Assembly (NCBI GenBank): GCA_020633075.1
Contig: JACKEI010000001.1
Coordinates: forward strand, 2,046,001-2,110,000
Origin: Sandaracinaceae bacterium
GTDB taxonomy: Bacteria > Myxococcota_A > Polyangia > Polyangiales > Houyiibacteriaceae
Length of the DNA stretch: 64,000 bases
Direction: 5' to 3'
The notes under the pieces were generated by a model. The model saw only the letters and a list, made by a program, of their open reading frames with translations. It searched no databases and was not told the DNA's origin. Shown here in pieces: positions 53,263 through 62,798 of the stretch. The position numbers and the translations under genes are program-made. How positions within the stretch are numbered: position 1 is the first letter of the stretch; the number at the start of each line of letters is the position of its first letter.

Positions 53263-54700
53263 TCAGGACCCCTGGCGCTTCTTCCACTCCTCCACGAACT
53301 CCCAGTCGGCGAGCAGGCCCTTGCGGATGAGCAGCGTGAGGAGCGACGCGAACAGGACCTCCCACTGCTGATCGGGGAGCACGTCGCTCACATCGGCGCC
53401 CTGCGCTCGCGCCACGAGCGCCGACACGAGGTCGCTCGCGGTCAGGGCCCCCTCGGTGGCGTCTGCGCTCTGTCGCTTGGAACCCGGTGCGGGCAAGCGC
53501 ACGGTCGTCCCGTCGAGCAAGGTCAGCGTGACCATGCGCACGCCCTTCGGCTCCGCCGCAGCGGCGGTGGCCACCTCCGCTGCGCTGGGGGTGGGCGTGG
53601 ACGCGGGGACGAGCGACGCCGCCACACTGGACGCAAGCGCCGCAGGGCCCGCAGGCACGCGCTGCTTGGGAGCGGCGGGCGCCGCCTGCGTGGCGGGGGT
53701 GCCCGCCTCCGAGGAAGCCGCGGCTGGCGGCGCGGCGGAAGCGTGGGCTGGCGCGGAGGCGGCCGGCGGCGCGGCAGCGGGCGCTGGTGCGGCAGCACCC
53801 TGAGACGCTTCGGCCGCATGAGCTGGGGCGGCCGCAGCCGACGTGGCGGCAGCGGGGGCTGCTGCGACGGGCGGCGCCGCTGCGGGCGCTGATGCGGCGG
53901 GCGTGGCGGCAGCGGGGGCTGCTGCGACGGGCGGCGCGGCAGCGGGGCTGGTGCGGCGGGCCGCGCGGCTGGCGCGGCGGTGGCCGGCGGCGGCGCGGCG
54001 GGTGGCGGCGGCGCGGCGGCGGGCGGGGCTTCGCGGGAGTGGCCGCCGAGGGTGGCGGCGGGGCCTGCGCGATGGTCTTGGCGACGGACTCAGGGGGACC
54101 CTGGACGCCGGTCTCCCACTCCTCCGCGCTGGCGGGCAGGCTGGTCTCGCCGAGGCCCGTGGGCGGCGCCTTCGGGATGCTGACAGTCTCCTGAGCAGCG
54201 GGGCTCGCGTCCGGGTGCCGTGAAGCGCGCCGCTCGGGGGGATGGACCTGCGGCGCCCCGCCCAAGTAGTAGACGCGGATGGCGTGACGGATCTCGGACG
54301 GGGAAGACACCATGGCCTTCACGGGCAGCCCCGTCGTCGTGATCAGCTCGTCGATCGCGGCCTCGTTGGTCGGGTCGTCCATGGCCACGTACAAGGTCTC
54401 GGCCGACCGCACGCGCCGCATGTAGATGGGGATCACACAGAGCCGGTTCGCGACCTCCGCGGGCACCATGTTCAGCAGGTCCCTGGTGAACTCGATGCGC
54501 TGGAGACTCACCCACGGGATCGCCAGCTGATTGGAGAGGATCTGCGTGAGCTGGAACTCCGTGACGAAGCCTTTGGCGACGAGCTCCTCACCGAGGCGCC
54601 GCCCCGAGTCGCGCTGCGACGCGAGCGCCTCTTCCACCTGAGCTGCGGTCACCAGCTTGGCCGCCACGAGCAAATCGCCGATACGCACCCTGTCGGACAT
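53263..54700 (-). CDS. MshEN/GspE-N domain protein with broken frame in Ala/Pro linker
   Basis: The gene starts at ATG 54700 (TAGGCT box 5 bases upstream). The N-terminus is an MshEN/GspE N-domain: VRIGDLLVAAKLVTAAQVEEAL, RRLGEELVAKGFVTEFQLTQIL, then LCVIPIYMRR and LYVAMDDPTN. An Ala/Pro-rich linker follows, and the C-terminal module (53263 to about 53600) has VTLTLLDGTTVRLP and WEVLFASLLTLLIRKGLLADWEFVEE. The whole reads only if one base each is added near G4 runs at 54025-54028 and 53944-53947; total length 1438 is two short of a multiple of three. It may be a truncated pilus or secretion ATPase relative without the ATPase core. About 479 residues if repaired. Confidence 0.6.
53842..53937 (-). 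repeat. 60-base direct repeat in the Ala/Pro linker
   Basis: A 36-base core is identical at 53842-53877 and 53902-53937, with 60-base spacing. A diverged third unit seems to lie upstream near 53940-53995, where the frame change occurs. Repeat slippage may explain the missing base there. Confidence 0.7.
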
Positions 54701-54789
54701 GCCGCAGCCTACCGCGAAGCGGGCGTTGGGCTCAAACTACACGACCGTGAAGGCGAAACAATCCGGCGTCGAGGCCCTGTTCGGACTTG

Positions 54790-56139
<1,350 letters not shown>

Positions 56140-56217
56140 CCGGCCGCGAGTATCGACCCGCGCCACTCAGAAGACAACCGCGACGTGCGCGCAGCAGGCA
56201 TGGCCCTATCATGGGAC

Positions 56218-56973
56218 ATGACCTCCGCCGCACTGCGCGCACCGCTGCGCCTCCCTGAGACCCTCCGCGTGGACATGACGGTCGCGCTGGGCGCCACTCA
56301 TGTGCAGGCCCTGCGCGCCCGGGACATCAGCGCGAAGGAGGCCTGCACGCTGGTGGACGAGCAGGGGCGCTTCTTCCGCGCATCCGTGACGCGCCTTGAC
56401 GCGCGCAGCGGAGAGGCCCTCGTCTACGAGGCCATGTCGGGATCCACGGAGTCCCCGGTGGAGCTGACGTTGCTCTGCGCCGTCCTCGGGCGACAGCGCA
56501 TGCTCACCATCATCCAGAAGGCCACGGAGCTGGGTGTGGCGCGCGTCATCCCGGTGCTCTCGGAGCGCTCCGTACCGGCCTCCGGCCTGGCCCACGAGAA
56601 GGCGCACGCGTGGCCCAAGCAAGCGACGCGCGCGGCGCGCCAGTGTCGACGCGCCAGCTTGCCGGAGATCCGCGAAGCCACGGGGCTGCGCTCTGCCCTC
56701 ACCGACCCGGCCTTCGCCGGCGCCGCGCTGCGCGTGTACCTCGACGACCGGGCAGCCTCCTCGTCTGCGCTCCCTCCTCTCCCGGCCGCCGGCCCCTCGC
56801 CACACAGCGTCGCGTTCGCGGTGGGCCCCGAGGGCGGCTGGAGCGACGCGGAGCGCACGCTGCTCACCGAGCAGGGGGCCACGGGGCTGCGCATCGGGGG
56901 GCGGGTCCTGCGCGCCGAGACGGCCGCTCTGGTCGGGCTGACCCTCCTACAGCAGGCCTACGGGGACTTCTAG
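56218..56973 (+). CDS. rsmE: 16S rRNA (uracil-1498-N3)-methyltransferase
   Basis: This 251-residue SPOUT methyltransferase begins with a PUA-like N-domain and holds AVLGRQRMLTIIQKATELGV and IPVLSERSVP. The SAM knot is AFAVGPEGGWSDAER and ends with GGRVLRAETAALVGLTLLQ. It methylates U1498 of 16S rRNA using S-adenosylmethionine. The start is ATG 56218, with TATCAT 5 bases upstream; an in-frame ATG at 56200 is possible. Confidence 0.93.
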   Translation: MTSAALRAPLRLPETLRVDMTVALGATHVQALRARDISAKEACTLVDEQGRFFRASVTRLDARSGEALVYEAMSGSTESPVELTLLCAVLGRQRMLTIIQKATELGVARVIPVLSERSVPASGLAHEKAHAWPKQATRAARQCRRASLPEIREATGLRSALTDPAFAGAALRVYLDDRAASSSALPPLPAAGPSPHSVAFAVGPEGGWSDAERTLLTEQGATGLRIGGRVLRAETAALVGLTLLQQAYGDF

Positions 56974-57021
56974 CCGCGCCGAGGAGGACGTACGCCACGC
57001 CCGCCCTGCCCTCGGCGCACC

Positions 57022-58329
57022 CTACGCGGCGTCGCCCAGCAGCGGCCCGAGCGTCGCCTCGACCTCGTCGCGCAGCTCACCTGGGAAGATCAAGCGCGAG
57101 CTGGTGAGGCGCTTGTTGCGCAGCTCCTTGAGCAGGAAGGACGCGTCCCCGAGGCGCATGATCGCTCGGTGGCGCAGCAGCAGCCACAGCCCGTCCGGTG
57201 AGTCGTCCTCGGGCTCGGCGTAGGGGACATCGCTGGTGTGATCCAAGAAGACATGCAGGTCGGGGCGCAGGCCGTGCGCCTCCGCCAGGGCGTAGGTGCG
57301 CTGCAAGAGCTCGTCGAACAGCTCCGACCGGTCCACAGGCAGCGGCAGCGTCTTGGGCAGCGCTCGTGCGCGCAGGCGCTGAGCCAGCCGCGCGAGCACG
57401 GGGTCGCGGTCCTGCTCCCACTCGGAGAGCGCACCCAGGAGCGCGATGTCGTCCAACGCCAGGTAGTGCCCCAGCGTCACGGCCTCCCCCCTCGCCGCCG
57501 CGCGCAGGGCCTCGGGCGTGCCCACCGGCGGCCTGCCCTCGCGCACCAGCTCGCCAACGCGGATGAACACTCCGCGAATCAGGCCCTCCGCCGCGCGGGT
57601 CGCCTTGTGATGGTAGACCTGCGCATACATGTGCTGGCGCGCGAGGAAGAACCCTTCGATGGGAGGCAGCCCCTTGCGCCCCTCGACGGCGAGCACCCAC
57701 TCGTTGCCCACCTGCCCAAACGCCAGCGCGCGCAGGAGCCAGTCGAGATCGAAGAGGCCGTAGCGCACCCCTGTCATGTAGCTGTCGCGCAGCAGGTAGT
57801 CGGCGCGGTCCACGTCGATGGTGCCGCTGATCGCGCGCGCGAGGTATGCCAGCCGATGCCGCCCCTGCAGCATCGCGGCGACCCGCTCGGGCATGCCCGC
57901 GGACAGGCCCTCGAGTGCGCGGTGCACGTCCGTGCTGCTGTCCAACAAGATGTCGCGCGTCCACGCCTCGTGGTGCCGCGGGTTGGGCGAGACCTCTTCG
58001 TAGAGATGCGAGAAGGGGCCGTGGCCGAGGTCGTGCAGCAGGGCGGCCGCCAGGGCCTCGTCTGCGGCCGCGTCATCCAGCCGCGCCTCAGGGGGCAGCT
58101 CGGCCTGAGCCACCACGATGCGGGCCTGCAGGCGCTGCATGACGTGGGCCGCACCAAGGGCGTGGGCGAAGCGGGTGTGCTCGGCGCCGGGAAAGACGAG
58201 GGAGGTGAGGCCCAGCTGCTTGACCCGCCGCAGGCGCTGCACCTCGCGCGTGGCAAGCAGCGCCTCGATCACTCGCTCGGCGCGCCCCTCGAAGTCCACC
58301 AGCCCGTGCACCGGGTCGCGAAGAAGCAT
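57022..58329 (-). CDS. HD-domain phosphohydrolase (dGTPase/SAMHD1-like)
   Basis: This 435-residue protein begins LLRDPVHGLVDF and has the HD motif in ALLHDLGHGPFSHLYEE, with further conserved parts (RFAHALGAAHVMQRL, SGTIDVDRADYLLRDSYMTG). It looks like a YdhR/YwfO-type dNTP triphosphohydrolase or HD superfamily hydrolase. A TACCGT box lies 5 bases before ATG 58329. It is convergent with rsmE. Its substrate is inferred from the family only. Confidence 0.88.
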   Translation of the reverse strand: MLLRDPVHGLVDFEGRAERVIEALLATREVQRLRRVKQLGLTSLVFPGAEHTRFAHALGAAHVMQRLQARIVVAQAELPPEARLDDAAADEALAAALLHDLGHGPFSHLYEEVSPNPRHHEAWTRDILLDSSTDVHRALEGLSAGMPERVAAMLQGRHRLAYLARAISGTIDVDRADYLLRDSYMTGVRYGLFDLDWLLRALAFGQVGNEWVLAVEGRKGLPPIEGFFLARQHMYAQVYHHKATRAAEGLIRGVFIRVGELVREGRPPVGTPEALRAAARGEAVTLGHYLALDDIALLGALSEWEQDRDPVLARLAQRLRARALPKTLPLPVDRSELFDELLQRTYALAEAHGLRPDLHVFLDHTSDVPYAEPEDDSPDGLWLLLRHRAIMRLGDASFLLKELRNKRLTSSRLIFPGELRDEVEATLGPLLGDAA

Positions 58330-58416
58330 GGGCTACGGTAGCGGGGCACCCGCCCGTGGGCAATCAGGCACCCTCTCGATCCGGCACGGACGACAAAGGA
58401 GTAGGATTGGGTTCGC

Positions 58417-58548
58417 ATGGCTGACCTGCTCGCCAGTCCTCCCACCCTCGACGAGAGCGTCGGCACCGGTCAGCTCACTTTCTGGCAGCGCATCGAGCAC
58501 CTCGCGACGCGGGACGAGTGGCTGTGCGTCCTGCGGCAGATCACATGA
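58417..58548 (+). CDS. Possible small protein of 43 residues
   Basis: ATG 58417 to TGA 58548 encodes a 43-residue peptide with TLDESVGTGQLTFWQRIEHL. Codon third positions are strongly G/C, as in neighbouring genes. TAGGAT lies 9 bases upstream. No family is recognised. It is a candidate gene, not certain; the nearby nucleotidase gene starts 61 bases later. Confidence 0.4.
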   Translation: MADLLASPPTLDESVGTGQLTFWQRIEHLATRDEWLCVLRQIT

Positions 58549-58609
58549 GCAAGGGCGGCGTGACGCCGCGGCTGGCCCGAGGGGCATGGTTCGGGCTAGA
58601 GCGACGGGC

Positions 58610-60049
58610 ATGAGCGCTGCGATCCCCCCACGCGCCGCGAGCCTGCGCATCGTCGCCGTCAACGACGTGTACTCGCTGGACGAGCTCCCCCGTCTGGCGA
58701 GCCTGATCGCCGAGGCGCGGCGCGTGGACCCCCCGGACCGCCTCCTCATCACCGTGGCGGGCGACTTCCTCGCGCCCAGCCTGCTCTCCAGCCTGGACCA
58801 AGGGCGCGGGATGGTGGACTGCCTCAACGCGCTGGGCGTCACGCACGTGACCCTGGGCAACCACGAGGACGACCTCGACACGGAGGACCTGTTCGCGCGG
58901 CTGGAGGAGCTGGACGCGCTCGTGGTCCTGAGCAACGCGCCCGACTTCCGGGGACGCCACGTCTCCGAGGATGTCGTCCTGGTCGGGCCGCACCGCGTGG
59001 GGCTGGTCGGGGTGGTCAACGGGGACCCTGGGCTCTACCGCCGCGCGCCCTTCGGGGGCGCCACCGTCGAAGAGCCGAACGAGGCGGCCGTGCGCACCGC
59101 GCGGGTACTTCGAGGCGCCGGTTGCGTCGCGGTGGTGGCGCTGACCCACCAGTGGCTGGAGGACGACCGGGAGCTCGCCGGGCTGGGCGTGGTCGACCTC
59201 GTGCTCGGCGGCCACGAGCACGAGGGCTACCTCGAGACCAACCACCGCGCCCCCATCGCGAAGGCGAAGGTGGACGCAACAGCAGCCGTGGTGGCGGACC
59301 TCGTGCTCGCCGCGCAGAGGGCGCCGACCGCGCAGCCCGCTTCAGCGGGTGGCGGCGCGCTCGAGCCGGCCGACGCAGCCCATGTGGACGTGTCCGTGCA
59401 CGTGCGCTCCGTGCCCGTCGCCCCCTACCCGGAAGACACCGCCATGCGGGCGCGCGTGGACCGCCACCTCGAGCAGGTGCGCAGCCTTCGAGCGCGGACG
59501 TTGATGCAGCTGCCGGCCGGCACCGTGCTCTCCTCGCTCGGCTCACGGCTGCACCAGACCTCCATGGGGACGCTGGTGGCCTCCCGCCTGCGCGACGCGC
59601 TGGGCGCCGAGGTGGGCCTGTTCAACGGCGGCGGCCTGCGCGGCGACGAAGAGCGCCGCGAGCGCCTGACCTACGCCGACTTCTGCGAGGAGCTCCCCTT
59701 CGAGAACGAGGCCGTCGTGGCCACCCTGCCCGGGGCCGTCGTGCGTGACGCCCTGCTCTTCTCACGCACGGAGCGCCACAGCACGGGCGGGTTCCTGCAG
59801 GTGGACGACGCGACCGAGGTGGACGACAGGCACGTGCTCCGAGCGCTGGCGGGCGCGCCTCTGGACCCTCAGCGCCTCTACCGTGTGGCCATCGTGCGCG
59901 ACCTGCTGGTGGGCTCCGACAACATCGAGCCCTTCGTGGACTATTGGCGCGCGCACCCGGGCGCGGTGCCCCCGGCGACGACCGGCCTCGATGTGAAGGT
60001 GGCCCTCCTGCGAACCTTCACGGGGGGCGCTCTGCACGGGTCGAACTGA
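58610..60049 (+). CDS. 5'-nucleotidase-like metallophosphoesterase
   Basis: This 479-residue protein starts at ATG 58610. The metallophosphatase core has [39 protein letters not shown] and [11 protein letters not shown], with metal-binding Asp, Asn and His. The C-terminal 5'-nucleotidase domain contains [13 protein letters not shown] and [16 protein letters not shown]. No signal peptide is visible, although many relatives are secreted. It could hydrolyse nucleotides or related phosphoesters. Confidence 0.88.
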   Translation: MSAAIPPRAASLRIVAVNDVYSLDELPRLASLIAEARRVDPPDRLLITVAGDFLAPSLLSSLDQGRGMVDCLNALGVTHVTLGNHEDDLDTEDLFARLEELDALVVLSNAPDFRGRHVSEDVVLVGPHRVGLVGVVNGDPGLYRRAPFGGATVEEPNEAAVRTARVLRGAGCVAVVALTHQWLEDDRELAGLGVVDLVLGGHEHEGYLETNHRAPIAKAKVDATAAVVADLVLAAQRAPTAQPASAGGGALEPADAAHVDVSVHVRSVPVAPYPEDTAMRARVDRHLEQVRSLRARTLMQLPAGTVLSSLGSRLHQTSMGTLVASRLRDALGAEVGLFNGGGLRGDEERRERLTYADFCEELPFENEAVVATLPGAVVRDALLFSRTERHSTGGFLQVDDATEVDDRHVLRALAGAPLDPQRLYRVAIVRDLLVGSDNIEPFVDYWRAHPGAVPPATTGLDVKVALLRTFTGGALHGSN

Positions 60050-60102
60050 GCCGGTTTCGTGCTAAGAACGCGCGGCTCGAAGCCTCGGAAAAGGACAGCC
60101 CC

Positions 60103-60840
60103 ATGGGACGCATCTTCGAAACCCGCAAACAGACCATGTTCGCCCGCTGGGACCGCATGGCGAAGGCCTTCACGCGCTGCGGCCGTGAGATCGCCGTCGC
60201 TGTGAAGCAGGGGGGCGAGCACCCCGAGACCAACCCTGCGCTGCGCCGCGCCATCCAGAACGCGCGCGCCGTGAACATGCCCAAGGACAAGATCGAGAGC
60301 GCCATCAAGAAGGCGCTGGGCAACGACGCGGCGGACTACCAAGAGCTCATCTACGAGGGCTACGCGCCACACGGCGTCGCCGTCATGGCCGTGGCCGCCA
60401 CGGACAACCCCACCCGCACCATCGCGAACATCCGCGTGCGCTTCAACAAGGGCAACGGAAGCATCGGCAAGGAGGGCAGCGTGGCCTTCGGCTTCACGCG
60501 CATGGGCGTGTTCCGGCTGGACGCGGCCGCGCTCCAGAAGGCCAAGGTCGACCTCGAAGAGCTCGAGATGGAGCTCATCGACGCCGGTCTCGACGAGATG
60601 GGCGAGGCCGAGGGGGAGAAGGGCGAGCCCCAGGTCCTCATTCGCTGCCCGCTGCAGGACTTCGGCCGCATGCAAGAGGCCCTCGAAGCACGCTCAATCA
60701 CCCCCGTCTCCACCGCGTCGGAGTTCATCCCGAGCACCTTGGTGGAGCTCGACGACGAGCAAGCCGCCGAGGTCATGAAGCTGGTGGACCTGCTCGAGCA
60801 GGACGACGACATTCAGCAGGTCTTCCACAACCTGGCCTGA
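60103..60840 (+). CDS. YebC/PmpR-family protein
   Basis: This 245-residue protein begins [20 protein letters not shown] and has [53 protein letters not shown] and the C-terminal [18 protein letters not shown]. It belongs to the YebC/TACO1 family, which includes DNA-binding regulators and translation factors. An AAGGA ribosome site lies 8 bases before ATG 60103. It follows the nucleotidase gene by 53 bases. Confidence 0.93.
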   Translation: MGRIFETRKQTMFARWDRMAKAFTRCGREIAVAVKQGGEHPETNPALRRAIQNARAVNMPKDKIESAIKKALGNDAADYQELIYEGYAPHGVAVMAVAATDNPTRTIANIRVRFNKGNGSIGKEGSVAFGFTRMGVFRLDAAALQKAKVDLEELEMELIDAGLDEMGEAEGEKGEPQVLIRCPLQDFGRMQEALEARSITPVSTASEFIPSTLVELDDEQAAEVMKLVDLLEQDDDIQQVFHNLA

Positions 60841-60868
60841 GGCGCAGAGGGGCGTCCCTGCGGCCGCT

Positions 60869-62353
60869 TCACTCTGGAGCGGCCAGCCGGGACGAGCGCG
60901 AGAGCACGAGCCGCCTCCCGCGCGACCGCGCGCGGGTGCCGCCGAGCAGCAGCAGCAGCGCCAGCGCGCAGACGAGCGCCGGCGGGGCCGCCGCCCCGGC
61001 TCCGCCCACCGTGGCCACGCTGCAGTCCATGTGGCCGCGCGCTGGACCCGGACCCCCGAACACGCCCGCGTCGCCTGGGCCCGACGTGACGCCCGCGTCG
61101 CTCCCACCCAGCACTACGCCCGCGTCCGGACCCGGCTCCGTGGGCGGCCCGGCGTCGGGCAGCGCGGCAGCCGGCACCACCTCGACGTCGAAGCGCAGCG
61201 CGTCGTCGGCCGGACCGCCCTGCCCTGCGTCCGAGAACCACGTCACGCCGGTGTGCACCAGCGCGAGGTCCACGGTGTGGACCCCCAGCGCGTTGCCGCA
61301 CAGCTCGAAGCGGAAGGTGTGCTCCGCGCCCAGCGCGACGTTCGCGTCCACGCCGGCGACCCGGGTGGTGCTCGGCCACGCCGGGCTGGCCACCGCGGGC
61401 AGCGCTCCGTCGCGCGGCCCACTGAGCGCCAGCTGCACGTCGCCGTCCCACGCTACGCCCCCGGTGTTCTGCACGGTGAGGCTGAGCTCCTGGCACTCCC
61501 CTTGGCGCAGCAATAGGGGCGCCTCGTCGCGGGCGGGAAAGCTCTGCGACACCACCGTCGCGCGACGGAAGGTGAGCGCGAGCAGCTGCTCGTAGGACCC
61601 GTCGAAGACGTTCGAGTCCACCCCACCCGAGACGCCGCTCACCACGCCCATCTCCGAGTACTGCCAGAAGGTCCACGCGGCCCAGGCGTTGGGCGTGTTG
61701 GGACAGTGTGCCGTCGTGCGGTCGTTGAAGTAGTGCGCCACCCACACGGGCAAGTCCGCGAGCGCCGCGCTGCCCACGTAGGTGTCCCAGAAGTAGCCGC
61801 CCGTGTAGATCATGGGGCGGCGACCGGTCTCGGCCTCGATCGTGTCGACGAAGTCGAGCACACGGCTTGCGTAGGTCGCGGGGCTCGGAGCGCCCGAGGA
61901 CTCCTCCACGTCGACGACCAGCGGCAGCTCACCGAGGTCGCCTGCGTCGTCGAACTGCGCGAGCATGTTGCGCGCCTGGTCGGCGCCCGAGTACGCCGGG
62001 TTGAAGTAGTGATACGTCCCGCGCAATACCCCAGCGTCGCGCGCCGCCGCCCAGTTGGCGTCGAAGTAGGGGTCCACACCCGTCAGGCCGTAAGACGTGC
62101 GGATGAAGGCATACGCGATGCCGGCGTCCGCGACCTTGGTCCAGTCGATGGCCCCCTGCCACTTGGACACGTCGATCCCGCGCACGTACTCCCCGCCACC
62201 ACAGCGGGCCACGGACTTGTCCGCGGTGGCGCCCCACAGGGGGAGGCCGCGCTCGGCCCTGACGTCGGCTTCGTCAGCCGCGTCCGCCGTGCCGCAAGCC
62301 GCGAGAAGGAGGGACGAGGCGAGGACGAGGATGGAGGGGCTTGTGGGTCTCAT
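60869..62353 (-). CDS. GH25 lysozyme-like lipoprotein with MYXO-CTERM-like tail
   Basis: This 494-residue protein starts at ATG 62353 with AGGTG upstream. The signal has the lipobox LAAC. The GH25 domain follows: GIDVSKWQGAIDWTKV, YAFIRTSYGLT, LPLVVDVEESSG with the catalytic acid pair, and AAWTFWQYSE. A beta-sandwich linker precedes a Gly/Asp-rich tail, and the C-terminus has CSVATVGGAGAAAPPAL followed by a hydrophobic helix and Arg cluster, as in MYXO-CTERM sorting signals. It should cleave peptidoglycan at the cell surface or outside. A role in cell-wall turnover or predation is possible. Confidence 0.88.
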   Translation of the reverse strand: MRPTSPSILVLASSLLLAACGTADAADEADVRAERGLPLWGATADKSVARCGGGEYVRGIDVSKWQGAIDWTKVADAGIAYAFIRTSYGLTGVDPYFDANWAAARDAGVLRGTYHYFNPAYSGADQARNMLAQFDDAGDLGELPLVVDVEESSGAPSPATYASRVLDFVDTIEAETGRRPMIYTGGYFWDTYVGSAALADLPVWVAHYFNDRTTAHCPNTPNAWAAWTFWQYSEMGVVSGVSGGVDSNVFDGSYEQLLALTFRRATVVSQSFPARDEAPLLLRQGECQELSLTVQNTGGVAWDGDVQLALSGPRDGALPAVASPAWPSTTRVAGVDANVALGAEHTFRFELCGNALGVHTVDLALVHTGVTWFSDAGQGGPADDALRFDVEVVPAAALPDAGPPTEPGPDAGVVLGGSDAGVTSGPGDAGVFGGPGPARGHMDCSVATVGGAGAAAPPALVCALALLLLLGGTRARSRGRRLVLSRSSRLAAPE

Positions 62354-62394
62354 GCGTACACCTGTGAGAAAACGTAACCGAACGGTCAGCATTT

Positions 62395-62685
62395 TCAAGA
62401 GGCACGCGTGCTTTTCTTTTCGGGCGCGACCGAGTGCGCCTCGAGCGCAAGGGAGCGCTGCTCCCCCAGGAAGACCATCCCCATGCCACCCTCTCCCAGC
62501 AGTCCGTCGACCGCGATCTCCTCAGTCGAGCTGGGGCCGCGCAGCTTGGGCAGGGCGACCTCGCGCGGCGCCAGCTCGGGCTGCGGACACGCGATGGTGC
62601 CGTCCTCTCGCAGGGTCAGCGCGCTCGGATCGATGCCGACACGCTGCCACGTGAGCTCCAGCTCGGACGGGGGAGAGATCACCAC
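62395..62685 (-). pseudogene. Truncated Ser/Thr kinase N-terminus
   Basis: From GTG 62685 (or 62682) the 96-residue frame gives SELELTWQRVGIDPSALTL and a GLLGEGGMGMVFLGEQ segment, which is the glycine-rich ATP loop of a bacterial Ser/Thr kinase. After the loop the sequence ends at EAHSVAPEKKSTRAS without the invariant Lys or any catalytic motif. It is therefore likely a decayed stump. The frame is intact from a TACCCT box 5 bases upstream, so a small peptide could still be made. It stands between the GH25 gene and the divergent nitrogenase-like gene. Confidence 0.6.
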
Positions 62686-62762
62686 ACCGCAGGGTAACGC
62701 GAAGTGGGCGCAGCGTCGGAGATCCCTGCGCGCCTGCCGGGGGGGGCGACGACCCCCAAGCC

Positions 62763-62792
62763 TTGCGCGGCGCGCCCCCGCGCGCATAAGGT
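62763..62792 (+). promoter_or_regulatory. Probable promoter of the nitrogenase-like gene
   Basis: TTGCGC (62763-62768) and TAAGGT (62787-62792) are 18 bases apart. The TAAGGT box ends 6 bases before the TTG start at 62799, so the message may be leaderless. It overlaps the upstream end of the kinase stump on the other strand. Confidence 0.4.
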
Positions 62793-62798
62793 ACGCGC

